From Paenisporosarcina sp. HGH0030 (GTDB lineage: Bacteria; Bacillota; Bacilli; Bacillales_A; Planococcaceae): a stretch of DNA of 64,000 nucleotides. Every line of letters begins with the position of its first letter. Position 1 is the first letter of the stretch. Shown here piece by piece: positions 35,954 through 44,356 of this stretch. The stretch is from assembly GCF_000411295.1 (NCBI RefSeq), contig NZ_KE150421.1, forward strand, positions 1,308,835-1,372,834. The letters are read 5' to 3'. Both the position numbers and the translations under genes were made by a program. Below the pieces are notes generated by a model, which had not been told where the DNA came from, made no database searches, and was given only the letters and a program-made list of their open reading frames with translations.

Positions 35954-35982
35954 AAAAAAAGTGCTTCTCGATTGAGAAGCAC
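35954..35982 (-). terminator. Intrinsic terminator of sigI-rsgI
   Basis: GTGCTTCTC/GAGAAGCAC stem with four-base loop, followed on the minus strand by seven T, just behind the rsgI stop. Confidence 0.9.
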
Positions 35983-35987
35983 CCGGA

Positions 35988-37172
35988 TTAATGATTTTTA
36001 TGATTGCGATTTTTGCCTTGTTCTGATTGTTCTTTACCACTTTGTTTTTTATCTTGTTTTCTTTTTTGATCATTATCTTTTCTTTCATGATCTTTATTTT
36101 TCCCTTTTTTATCTTGGCGAGGGTTATCGTGGTGATCTGAATTCGTTTTTTTTTCAGAAGGATGGTTGCCACTTGTTTTTGACTGGCCGTTATCTTTTCC
36201 TTCTCTATTCGAATCATTTTGTTGATTCGGTTGATGACTTTGAGTCTTTCCTTCTGATTTTGCTGGCTTATCCCACTTCTTGTTAGGCTTAACTTGTTTA
36301 GATTCTTGTTTTTGGTGTTGAGGATTTTGTTTACTTTTATTATGAGTGTTCTTGTGATCTTTCATGTCAACAGCAGGTATTTGCGATTCTTTTTTGTTTT
36401 CTTTCTGCAGTTTATTATTGTCTTCGTGTTTCTTATTTTCATCTTTTTTCTTTATTTCCTGTTGTTTTTCATCTTTTTTCTTTATCTTCTGCTGTTGCTT
36501 TTCTACCTTATTGTCTTTGAATTGTGCCTTGTATTTCTGTACGGAAATACCTTCATTGTTAGCAGCTTGACGATCCTCTAAAGAGGCTTCATTAACATTT
36601 ACGGAGTATTTCTGCATCATACTTTTACTGTTGGAATTTGACACTGCCGAAACAATTACTTTTTCCAGCTTTGCATGGTTTTCTTTATTTTCATAGATGG
36701 TGGTAATCTCAATCTCCTCTTGTGTCTTGATAGTTGTTTCCGTACGATCTACAATTTGATGTAAAACCCATGTTAAAGGCTTTCCTTTCCAGAAAGCAAT
36801 ATCTCTCTTAAGTGCCTCTCCATCGTCATTGAGCCCCTTAAAAGAATACACTGTCCCTTCCTGATCAAGACCCAGTTCAACACTCGGATTGATATCAATC
36901 TGTACATATGCAGACACTGGAGTTTGTGAAGGCAGCAATATTGAAAATAGCAATACAAGTGTCGCAACCATCGAAAGAACCGGCGCTGTCCATGAAGAAT
37001 TAAATGTTGCTTTATAGCTTCTCTTGTTTAATAAAGGTTTATAAAATGCTTCTTCACCTATTTCAACAGAAGCAGAAAGTGGTATGCCTTTTTCAAATAC
37101 TCCATCTTCCGTGAAGAAAATACTATATGAAGATGTTGTCTCAAACACGATCCCTCTTCGCGTGTTCATCAT
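35988..37172 (-). CDS. rsgI: RsgI anti-sigma-I factor with charged low-complexity tail
   Basis: This 394-residue membrane anti-sigma factor has an N-terminal SigI-binding domain (RRGIVFETTSSYSIFFTEDG), one membrane helix (VLSMVATLVLLFSILLP, about 63-80) and the RsgI exterior domain (YVQIDINPSVELGLDQEG). From about residue 205 on it is almost only K, Q, N, E, H and D. RsgI holds SigI inactive until a signal outside or at the membrane releases it. In clostridia the exterior part carries carbohydrate-binding modules, but here the tail is disordered-looking. It overlaps sigI by four bases. Confidence 0.92.
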   Translation of the reverse strand: MMNTRRGIVFETTSSYSIFFTEDGVFEKGIPLSASVEIGEEAFYKPLLNKRSYKATFNSSWTAPVLSMVATLVLLFSILLPSQTPVSAYVQIDINPSVELGLDQEGTVYSFKGLNDDGEALKRDIAFWKGKPLTWVLHQIVDRTETTIKTQEEIEITTIYENKENHAKLEKVIVSAVSNSNSKSMMQKYSVNVNEASLEDRQAANNEGISVQKYKAQFKDNKVEKQQQKIKKKDEKQQEIKKKDENKKHEDNNKLQKENKKESQIPAVDMKDHKNTHNKSKQNPQHQKQESKQVKPNKKWDKPAKSEGKTQSHQPNQQNDSNREGKDNGQSKTSGNHPSEKKTNSDHHDNPRQDKKGKNKDHERKDNDQKRKQDKKQSGKEQSEQGKNRNHKNH

Positions 37173-37927
37173 GACATCCGTCCTTTTAAATAATCTTTTA
37201 TATAGTGCAGGTCACTTTTTAGAAGAATAGCAATTGCTATTATAAATTTTCGTTGTCTTTCCAAGGTTTTACGTGAAACCTCAACTAATTCTTCCAATTC
37301 TTTTATTGGTAATTTCTTTTTTGTTTGAAGAACTTCGTAAAACTCGTCCGTTTCCACAATGAGTTGTGCTATTTGGATAGCGGTCTTTCTTGAGTCTTCA
37401 TGCGATGGAGAAACTTTAACAAGTTCCTGAAAGCTTAGTCCAAATGGTTTTAACAAAGATTCGTATACAGCAATTTGATGTTTTCTTTCATCTGCCTGCT
37501 GCGTCGCTGTAAATTGTTCAAATGAATGAGAAGATTCTAGGATTGAAAAAGAACTTGATTCAATCTCAGAATCAGAAGTCATTTGACCTAGACTAATTTC
37601 TTTTCTTCTTGCTTCTTTTCGAATAAAGTCAATCAGTTTACGCCGAATCAGCAAATGAGCAAATGTTAAGAATGATGCATTTTTATCATGTTCAAAATGA
37701 ACGATCGCTTCATGGAATGCGTACATTGCAATACTATACTCGTCATCTTGTTCCCCAATATAACGTTTACATATAAACGAAGCAGTTTTTTTCATAAAAG
37801 GAGTGTAGGAAGAAAGAAGTTCATGTAGAACTTCTTCATTCCCTTCTTTTGCTTGAATTACTAGCAATTCAAGATCGTTTTTTGATTGTTTCTTAGGAAA
37901 AAGTCCTTGAATCGTTGCTAGTATCAC
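37169..37927 (-). CDS. sigI: RNA polymerase sigma factor SigI
   Basis: This 252-residue protein matches SigI of B. subtilis in length and motifs: region 2 with KRYIGEQDDEYSIAMYAFHE and LLIRRKLIDFIRKEARRKE, and the SigI-specific C-terminal region KKKLPIKELEELVEVSRKTL. SigI controls heat and envelope-related genes and is held by RsgI, encoded next with a four-base overlap. The GTG at 37927 is chosen because GGGGTG lies five bases upstream and the length then fits the family. Confidence 0.93.
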   Translation of the reverse strand: MILATIQGLFPKKQSKNDLELLVIQAKEGNEEVLHELLSSYTPFMKKTASFICKRYIGEQDDEYSIAMYAFHEAIVHFEHDKNASFLTFAHLLIRRKLIDFIRKEARRKEISLGQMTSDSEIESSSFSILESSHSFEQFTATQQADERKHQIAVYESLLKPFGLSFQELVKVSPSHEDSRKTAIQIAQLIVETDEFYEVLQTKKKLPIKELEELVEVSRKTLERQRKFIIAIAILLKSDLHYIKDYLKGRMS

Positions 37928-37966
37928 AAGCTCACCCCATTTCCGCACAATAGTTAAGTCCTATCG

Positions 37967-37995
37967 ATTGTAACGGGTTCTTGATAAAATGAAAA
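37967..37995 (-). promoter_or_regulatory. Candidate SigA promoter of sigI-rsgI
   Basis: TTTTCA, 17-base spacer, TACAAT on the minus strand, about 40 bases before the sigI GTG. The -35 is poor. I could not find a convincing SigI-type autoregulatory site. Confidence 0.35.
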
Positions 37996-38035
37996 GATGC
38001 ATTGTATTTCATTTTCTTAACAATTAACCCAAGTG

Positions 38036-38707
38036 TTATTTGTTTTTGTGATCTTCATTATGTTTTTCGCCTTCATGACGATGCTCTTTTTTTGCATGAT
38101 GCGATGCTTTATGCTCTTCTTTTTTAGCGTGATGTGTATTTTTGCGTCCTTGTTGTTTTGCATGTTGAGCATCTTTACGTTCTTGCTTTTCTACTGCTTT
38201 TTCAGCTTTTTTCACTTCTTTAGCAGCTTTTTTCTCAGCTTTTACTACTTCTGAATCTTTTTCAGTTTCAGTTTTTTCTTTATCATTCTCCACAGTGTCT
38301 TCATCAGTTTGGGCAGGTTCAGTTGCCTCGTCAGATGGTGTTGTTTCTGTAGTTGGAATTTCTACTTTATCTTCTTCTTTGTTCTTCTCTTCCCATTTGG
38401 CAATAGCTTTATCAATATTTCTCTGAAGAGCCGCTTTTGCAGTTGGGTTATTTATTTTTTCAATGTTCAGGGAAAGTGCAAAAATATTATTTGCAAGGTA
38501 ACCCAAAGGAATATTTGTGGAAATCGTTTGCAAATCTTCAACTGAAGTCGTTTGTTCTTTCAAATTGTTCAATGCCTCTTGTAAATTTACTGTTTCAAAA
38601 TTGGATGAATCTACTTTTTCGGTGTCATTGGCAAAGGCCGGAAAAGAAGTTGAAGCTACTAATCCTGTTGCTAGCAAAGCTGCACTGATTTTTTGGAATT
38701 TTTTCAA
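38036..38707 (-). CDS. Secreted His/Lys-rich protein upstream of sigI
   Basis: This protein of about 223 residues has a signal peptide (KKFQKISAALLATGLV, cleavage after AFA). A helical domain follows to about residue 105, ending INNPTAKAALQRNIDKAIAK, which loosely resembles the end of DUF5667 domains. An acidic Thr/Glu linker comes next, then a very basic tail with repeated HAKK/HHAKKE units and about 15 histidines. The tail could bind transition metals or wall polymers (inference). TTG at 38707 is chosen, with GGGGTGG six bases upstream. It lies between a manganese exporter and sigI. Confidence 0.7.
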   Translation of the reverse strand: MKKFQKISAALLATGLVASTSFPAFANDTEKVDSSNFETVNLQEALNNLKEQTTSVEDLQTISTNIPLGYLANNIFALSLNIEKINNPTAKAALQRNIDKAIAKWEEKNKEEDKVEIPTTETTPSDEATEPAQTDEDTVENDKEKTETEKDSEVVKAEKKAAKEVKKAEKAVEKQERKDAQHAKQQGRKNTHHAKKEEHKASHHAKKEHRHEGEKHNEDHKNK

Positions 38708-38786
38708 TGTGTGCCACCCCTTGTAAAATGCGTACGCTTTCACGTCATCAAACTATTCGATGCCATATCTAATTTTTTAGGGGGTA

Positions 38787-38827
38787 CAAAAAAAGCTGCG
38801 TAAAATCTTTTCGATTTTACGCAGCTT
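38787..38827 (-). terminator. Intrinsic terminator of the TerC-family gene
   Basis: A perfect 15-base stem (AAGCTGCGTAAAATC / GATTTTACGCAGCTT) followed on the minus strand by seven T. Confidence 0.95.
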
Positions 38828-38844
38828 ACTGTTAAATCCTGAAA

Positions 38845-39516
38845 TTATTGCTTACGATTTTTGTATCGTCCGGCCATTACTACTCCAACCGTCACCAATG
38901 CAATCATAATCCAGCCTACGTACGGGTTAGCATCAAAGAAATCGTGTAAGAACGGTTCATGTGTAATCATTCTTGCTGCAGTGAATGCCAAAACAGCAGA
39001 TCCGATATAAATGATAATTGGGTATTTATCAATCAGTTTCACGAAGAGCGTACTTCCCCAGACCATAATTGGAATACTGATAATCAAACCAATTACAACT
39101 AATAAAAAGCTATGGTTTGAAGCATTTGCTGCACCAGCAACTGCTAATACATTGTCTAACCCCATAATTGTATCTGCAACGATTATTGTACCGATAGCTG
39201 ACATTAAGGTCTTAGATGCTTTATGATCACCAGCATCCCCATCTTCAACTAACAATTTATAAGCTATCCAGATTAAAATAAGTCCCCCCACAAGTTGCAA
39301 GCCAGGAATTTTCAAAATCCATACAATGGCAAGTGTCGCAAGAACTCGAATCACTACAGCTCCAGCTGTTCCCCACATGATGGCTTTTCTTCGGTGATGA
39401 ATGGGCAAGTTTTTCGCAGACATCCCAATAACGATGGCATTGTCTCCTGCTAAAACTAAGTCAATCATAATGATTGATAGTAGAGCTACTAAAAATTCAA
39501 CTGTAAAAATATCCAT
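38845..39516 (-). CDS. ykoY: TerC-family membrane protein, YkoY-like metal exporter
   Basis: This 223-residue protein has seven membrane helices and the TerC metal-site aspartates in LAGDNAIVIGM (helix 1) and IMGLDNVLAVAG. Its conserved cytosolic loop reads KNLPIHHRRKAIMWGTAGA. TerC proteins of this type export manganese, or supply it to exported enzymes. The gene is preceded by a yybP-ykoY aptamer and terminator, so it should be switched on by Mn2+. The TerC-sigI order matches B. subtilis ykoY-sigI as recalled. Confidence 0.93.
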   Translation of the reverse strand: MDIFTVEFLVALLSIIMIDLVLAGDNAIVIGMSAKNLPIHHRRKAIMWGTAGAVVIRVLATLAIVWILKIPGLQLVGGLILIWIAYKLLVEDGDAGDHKASKTLMSAIGTIIVADTIMGLDNVLAVAGAANASNHSFLLVVIGLIISIPIMVWGSTLFVKLIDKYPIIIYIGSAVLAFTAARMITHEPFLHDFFDANPYVGWIMIALVTVGVVMAGRYKNRKQ

Positions 39517-39542
39517 AACGATCTCCTTTAATAAATATTTTT

Positions 39543-39584
39543 GAAAACAAAAAGACCCCTGCCTTATAAAAAGGCAAAGGTCTT
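39543..39584 (-). terminator. Riboswitch-controlled attenuator terminator
   Basis: On the minus strand AAGACCTTTGCC pairs with GGCAGGGGTCTT, followed by TTTTTGTTTTC. Its 5' arm contains CCTTTG, which also forms the last strand of aptamer helix P1, so the two structures exclude each other. Confidence 0.9.
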
Positions 39585-39682
39585 GCTAAGCACATTATGT
39601 AAATGGCTATCATAACCGATGGTGTATACCATGTAATGACGACTATGAAATAGGTTTCCCTATAGCTACTCCCCTTTGACAA
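39575..39682 (-). promoter_or_regulatory. yybP-ykoY manganese riboswitch
   Basis: The minus strand has the class hallmarks in order: CAAAGGGGAGTAGC (P1 and first binding loop), GGGAAACC, GTCGTCA, CACCATCGG and TTAGCAAGACCTTTG (second binding loop and P1 closing strand). These agree with the known Mn2+-sensing class. CAAAGG pairs with CCTTTG to form P1. Since CCTTTG is also needed for the terminator, ligand binding should prevent termination, giving an ON switch for the TerC-family gene. Confidence 0.95.
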
Positions 39683-39716
39683 CAGTCAAAAGTATATTAA
39701 GTTTTCATGTACAATA

Positions 39717-39744
39717 ATTATAACATATTGAACGGAGTTGTAAA
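39717..39744 (-). promoter_or_regulatory. SigA promoter of the riboswitch-ykoY transcript
   Basis: TTTACA (39744-39739), 16-base spacer, TATAAT (39722-39717) on the minus strand. Start of transcription would fall about 25-30 bases before the aptamer. Confidence 0.75.
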
Positions 39745-39750
39745 CTAACA

Positions 39751-40836
39751 CTACTTTATCTGAATATGATAAGACTGTTCTTTTTTATGAAGCTGATAAA
39801 AAGCAATCATACTTGGCAGGGATTCGATAAAATCCGCACATCGAATTCCACTGTCCTTCAAGATAACTTTCGCAACTGTCGTATCGAACTGAGCGTTCCA
39901 TGTCAAATAGTCCAATGTTTCTTTTTCAACACCCAAGCTTTTTCTCAGTACTTTCAATTGCATACCCATTTTTGCAAGCGCCAGAGGTATTCGTCCTTTT
40001 GGCCATTTTCCGGTTACATGCCAAACCATCTGTCGGTATACTTCTTCCACTGGGTGAGGTTTTGGATCCGTTAAATGAATGGTCTTACCTATAGCACCTA
40101 CATCCTCACTGCAATATACCACTGCTTTAATAACAAAATCGATTGGTACAACATTTATCAATGATTGAGACTTGCCGATGTAAGGGATCACTGGAAGCTT
40201 CCTTATGTTATCAATCATATTGATGAAGAAATAGGGACCGTCGAATTTTATTGTTTCCCCTGAAATGGAATGTCCCCGTACGATGCCTGGACGGATAATC
40301 GTTGTCGGGACTAAAGACTTCATTTTTTCAACCAGAACTTCCGCTTCAAATTTCGTTTCTTCATAATAATTTTTAAACGCCTTAGGACGAATCAATTCAT
40401 CTTCACGTAGTAGACCTTCTCTGCTCCCTGCTACATATGCCGTACTGAAATATATATACCTCGTTAAGTTCGGTAACGTTTTTACAAAATCATTTACGTG
40501 ATACGTACCGTGGACATTTACTTTCCACGCGGTATCTCTAGCAACAGCCAAGTCATAGATTGCAGCTAAATGCCACACCGTGTTTACTTCTCTACAAAGT
40601 GTTTCAAGTTCCTCGGTAGCAATATCCAAACCTGGATATGTGATATCCCCTTCTACTAATTTAATCATTACATTAGGAGAATCTTTCATAATTTCCTGGG
40701 AAATTTCTTTAGCGAGTTTCATTTGAGAAGATAAGACCAATGTGTATATCGTCTCTACTTTGTTTTGGGATATCAACTCTTGTATAATCTGCCGTGCAAT
40801 GAATCCAGGAAATCCAGTAATTAATGGAATTTGCAT
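39751..40836 (-). CDS. SDR-family oxidoreductase, male-sterility/acyl reductase-like
   Basis: This 361-residue extended SDR has the N-terminal cofactor loop ITGFPGFIARQIIQEL, VWHLAAIYDL, YFSTAYVAG and the catalytic YxxxK in FKNYYEETKFEAE. The LITGFPGF opening and TTIIRPGIVRG are typical of NAD_binding_4 proteins related to fatty acyl-CoA reductases. The real substrate is unknown. AGGAG precedes the ATG. It is transcribed alone, with the riboswitch promoter just beyond its stop. Confidence 0.82.
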   Translation of the reverse strand: MQIPLITGFPGFIARQIIQELISQNKVETIYTLVLSSQMKLAKEISQEIMKDSPNVMIKLVEGDITYPGLDIATEELETLCREVNTVWHLAAIYDLAVARDTAWKVNVHGTYHVNDFVKTLPNLTRYIYFSTAYVAGSREGLLREDELIRPKAFKNYYEETKFEAEVLVEKMKSLVPTTIIRPGIVRGHSISGETIKFDGPYFFINMIDNIRKLPVIPYIGKSQSLINVVPIDFVIKAVVYCSEDVGAIGKTIHLTDPKPHPVEEVYRQMVWHVTGKWPKGRIPLALAKMGMQLKVLRKSLGVEKETLDYLTWNAQFDTTVAKVILKDSGIRCADFIESLPSMIAFYQLHKKEQSYHIQIK

Positions 40837-40886
40837 ATATTCTCCTCCGAAACTCTTAATAATTGAATAGTACGAAAATTAACAAC

Positions 40887-40919
40887 AAAAAACAACGTCT
40901 ATTTATTAATAGACGTTGT
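40887..40919 (-). terminator. Intrinsic terminator of the RND pump gene
   Basis: ACAACGTCTAT/ATAGACGTTGT stem, six-base loop, then T run on the minus strand. Confidence 0.92.
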
Positions 40920-40923
40920 CTGT

Positions 40924-43900
40924 TCAAGATATCGGTTCTTTTGCACTTCGACGTGTTTCACGATCAAACAAACTATAAATTACTGGAATGACATACAGCG
41001 TCAGCAATGTCGAACTGATCAGACCACCGATTACGACAATACCCATAGGTTGATTAATCTCAGTTCCTTCACCTATCCCAATCGCTAGTGGCAACAAACC
41101 AAGAATCGTGGTTAGCGCGGTCATTAATATCGGTCTCACTCGATCACGTGCTGAGGAAACAATTGAATCATAAGAATTATATCCTTCTTTTTTGCGTTGA
41201 TTAATAAAATCGACCAGCATAATCCCGTTATTAACTACAATACCTACAAGCACTAATAAGCCAATTACTGCTGTAATACTGACTGGAGTCTGAGTGATAA
41301 ACAACCCCAGTGCTACTCCGATAATCATCAGTGGGACTGAGAACATGATGACAAATGGATATTTGAACGATTCAAACTGTGCAGCCATAACAATATAGAC
41401 AAGTACAATTGCAAGAATGACTGCCAACAACATATCATTAATGGCATTCTCGAATAATTCACGGTCACCACCGAACTTAATATCAACCTCTTCTGGCAAG
41501 TTTAATTTTTCAATTGCCTCGTCAACTTGATCGGACATTTCACCTAAAGTATAAGACGATTCATATTTTAGCTTAAAGCTGACCGAAGCTGCTTGGTCAA
41601 TTCGACGAATGGAAACAGGACCTTCGGCAATTTCTATTTCTGCCACTTCCTGCAATTCAATAAATTGACCTGAAGGTGTTCGCAATTTCAGTTTCTTCAA
41701 TTGCTGAATGCTGCTACGGTATTTTTCATCATATTTTACATATACACCATAAACATCTTCATTTTCTGAAATAATTTGTGTAGCAAAATCGCCTCTCGTC
41801 ACACTGTTCACCGTTTGGGCAATTTGTGCAGGAGCCAGTCCATATTCGGTTGCTGCATCTTTATTCACGGACACTTGCACTTCATCTATTTTCTCATCTA
41901 AATCATTCGTGATTTCTGTAATTGAATCAAATTCACTTAAAGTGCCTTGAATATCAGAAACGGCTTTTTCTAAACGTTTGTCATCCGTATCTGTTACGGA
42001 AAATGATAATGAATTTGGTGTGGAGCCAGCAGCAGTTTGTAAATTAAAACTTACTTCTGCCTCATCCCCTACGTCTTTCAATACTTTTGGTTGTACTTCA
42101 TCCACAAATTCAAATACAGAACGCTCACGTTTATCTAAAGGAATGAGCTTGATATATACTTCCGCTCTATTCGATTCTGAAGTTCCTCGAGATTGGCCTT
42201 GTTGTGTTCCTCCAACGAGACTCACATATACATCCACATCTTTTTCTTTGTTTAATTGATTTTCTATTTTTTTCACTACTGCTTTTGTTGCTTTTACAGA
42301 AGATCCATTATCTAACTCGACATTGACACTAACGAATCCTTCATCAGTAGCCGGTAAAAACTCGGTTCCCACTTGGAACATCCCATAAGTTGCAATTATT
42401 AGCATGATTGAAGTGATAATCAATACCATTAATCGATGTCCTAGAGCCCATTTAACCGAGCGTTCAAAATTATTATATGATTTTGAACGTCGACGTTTTG
42501 CTTCGAAGTCGCCTCTAGGTTTTTTCATCATTCTACTTGCAAGCATCGGAATGACGGTAAGTGCTACTACCAAAGAAGCAATTAAACTAAAGGAAATGGT
42601 TAAGGCAAACTCAGTGAAAATTTGGCCAATTAAACCTGTGATAAAGATAACAGGAACGAACACAGCAACAGTTGTTAAAGTTGATGCTATAATTGCCCCT
42701 GCCACTTCCTTTGTTCCCTCAGAAGCAGCAGTTTTAGAGTCTTTCCCCATACCGAGATGACGTTCGATGTTTTCGATGACCACTATTGCATTATCTACCA
42801 ACATCCCAATACCAAGTGCAAGTGCACCCAACGTCATGATATTTAGAGCAAAATCAGCAAAATACATTAGCACGAACGTTACGATGACTGAATATGGAAT
42901 AGCGATTCCAATGATAATTGGACTCTTTATTCCGCGTAAAAAAACAAAAAGTACAAGCATGGCGAAGAGTCCACCAAATATGAGCGAAGAACCAATGTTT
43001 CCGATGGCTAACTTCACATAATCACCTTGGTCAAACAAAATATCCGCTTCTACCCCTTTATACTCATCCTTCTTTAAAAGTTCATCTAAAGATTCTTTTA
43101 ACGAGGTTGAAACATCTGCTGTATTGGCTCCAGATTCTTGCAGTACTGACATCAAAACCGCGGGTTCATCATTCGCACGAGTTTCAGTTGAGGTTTCTTG
43201 TTCTGCCAACTCAACCGTTGCTACGTCTGCAACGGTTATGTTCTTACCGTCCATAGGATTGACCGTCACCACTAAATTCTTTATATCTTCGACATTTGTC
43301 AGTGTACTGACAATACGTGTAGTCAGTTGCTTTCCATCTTGTGTTTCGATTGGATCACCAGGAAACGAAACATTATTTGCTTGAATCAACTGCACGATGT
43401 CAGATTGCGCTAATCCTTTAGCTTCAAGCTTTTGTTGATCCAATAAAATTTGTACTTCTTCCACTAACGCCCCTGAAACATTGACACTCGCTACGCCGTC
43501 TGTACGTCGCAGTTCTTTTTCCAGTTGTTCTGCGATGATTCGGACGTCTCCCTCATTTTCAGGAGCACGAAGTGATAACTGAATGATAGGAAACTGTGCT
43601 GGGTCAAATTTCAAAAAGCGAGGTTTTTGAGAATCGTCAGGTACTGGAGTTTGATCGATACGCTGCATGATATCGTTTTGTATATCATCAATATTGGTTG
43701 ACCAATCAAATTGCAATACAATAATATTGACGCCTTCTTGCGAAGTAGATTGCAATGTTTTTATCCCCGGTAAAGTTGACAAACTTGATTCAAGTGGCTT
43801 TGTCACTTTTTCACTGACTTCAGTCGGGCTCGCCCCTGGATAACTTGTAACTACCACACCAATAGGAGGGTTCAATTCAGGAATTAACGTAACTGGTATT

Positions 43901-43992
43901 TTGAAGTACGATACTAAACCTAAGATAATAACCAAAAACATAATGACTGTTGTAAAAACGGGACGTTTTATCGAAAAATCGCTGATTTTCAT
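40924..43992 (-). CDS. swrC: RND-family efflux transporter, SwrC-like
   Basis: This 1022-residue protein has the full RND plan: helix 1, a large exterior loop, helices 2-6, a second loop and helices 8-12. The HAE1 opening FSIKRPVFTTVIMFLVIILG and the helix-4 proton-relay motif LVDNAIVVIENIERH are present. B. subtilis SwrC (YerP) is the model: it exports surfactin-type lipopeptides and is needed for swarming. No membrane-fusion-protein gene is adjacent, as for SwrC. AGGAGAGG precedes the ATG. The true substrate is not known. Confidence 0.9.
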   Translation of the reverse strand: MKISDFSIKRPVFTTVIMFLVIILGLVSYFKIPVTLIPELNPPIGVVVTSYPGASPTEVSEKVTKPLESSLSTLPGIKTLQSTSQEGVNIIVLQFDWSTNIDDIQNDIMQRIDQTPVPDDSQKPRFLKFDPAQFPIIQLSLRAPENEGDVRIIAEQLEKELRRTDGVASVNVSGALVEEVQILLDQQKLEAKGLAQSDIVQLIQANNVSFPGDPIETQDGKQLTTRIVSTLTNVEDIKNLVVTVNPMDGKNITVADVATVELAEQETSTETRANDEPAVLMSVLQESGANTADVSTSLKESLDELLKKDEYKGVEADILFDQGDYVKLAIGNIGSSLIFGGLFAMLVLFVFLRGIKSPIIIGIAIPYSVIVTFVLMYFADFALNIMTLGALALGIGMLVDNAIVVIENIERHLGMGKDSKTAASEGTKEVAGAIIASTLTTVAVFVPVIFITGLIGQIFTEFALTISFSLIASLVVALTVIPMLASRMMKKPRGDFEAKRRRSKSYNNFERSVKWALGHRLMVLIITSIMLIIATYGMFQVGTEFLPATDEGFVSVNVELDNGSSVKATKAVVKKIENQLNKEKDVDVYVSLVGGTQQGQSRGTSESNRAEVYIKLIPLDKRERSVFEFVDEVQPKVLKDVGDEAEVSFNLQTAAGSTPNSLSFSVTDTDDKRLEKAVSDIQGTLSEFDSITEITNDLDEKIDEVQVSVNKDAATEYGLAPAQIAQTVNSVTRGDFATQIISENEDVYGVYVKYDEKYRSSIQQLKKLKLRTPSGQFIELQEVAEIEIAEGPVSIRRIDQAASVSFKLKYESSYTLGEMSDQVDEAIEKLNLPEEVDIKFGGDRELFENAINDMLLAVILAIVLVYIVMAAQFESFKYPFVIMFSVPLMIIGVALGLFITQTPVSITAVIGLLVLVGIVVNNGIMLVDFINQRKKEGYNSYDSIVSSARDRVRPILMTALTTILGLLPLAIGIGEGTEINQPMGIVVIGGLISSTLLTLYVIPVIYSLFDRETRRSAKEPIS

Positions 43993-44147
43993 TTCATAAT
44001 TTCCTCTCCTGCAAAAACTTCTCTCTCTATCATATTCGTTACGCCCACTTACTTCAAACGTGAATCGTGTAAAACTTTATTCGGAAACGTGATTGACAAT
44101 ATTTCTATATTAATTCACTAATAAATGGTGTTAGCTGCGTCCTTAAT

Positions 44148-44165
44148 TATCGGTTGTAAACGATA
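44148..44165. promoter_or_regulatory. Imperfect palindrome upstream of the RND gene
   Basis: An 18-base near-palindrome (TATCGGTTGTAAACGATA, 14 of 18 positions symmetric) lies in the 364-base gap before swrC. It could be a repressor operator, but it is about 155 bases from the start codon and no promoter was tied to it. Confidence 0.25.
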
Positions 44166-44219
44166 ACATATTTTTTCTATAGTCTCTGTTATGTAATGTT
44201 GTTGATTGTAAGGGAATTT

Positions 44220-44290
44220 GCGATACTCCTGCGGCTAATCGTCGCAAAGATTAGAACCAAATTGTCCATGGTCCGCGGAAAGTGAGCATA
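44220..44290. repeat. Dispersed repeat, short copy B
   Basis: Contains ACTCCTGCGGCTAATCGTCGCAAAGATTAG and CCGCGGAAAGTGAGC modules (the first spans 44224-44253), related to the cluster at 1-290. The remaining gap 43993-44326 shows no gene. Confidence 0.65.
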
Positions 44291-44326
44291 TAAAACACCA
44301 TTAAAAATTTACATAGCCAACAAAAT

Positions 44327-44352
44327 AAAAAACCTGTCAAAAGACAGGTTTT
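44327..44352 (-). terminator. Intrinsic terminator of prfC
   Basis: AAAACCTGTC/GACAGGTTTT stem with a four-base loop, then T on the minus strand. Confidence 0.9.
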
Positions 44353-44356
44353 CTCC

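Noticed and set aside
35918-36581. Lys/Ile-rich minus frame and Phe/Leu-rich plus frames over the rsgI tail
   Set aside because: Shadows of the low-complexity A-rich coding strand of RsgI.
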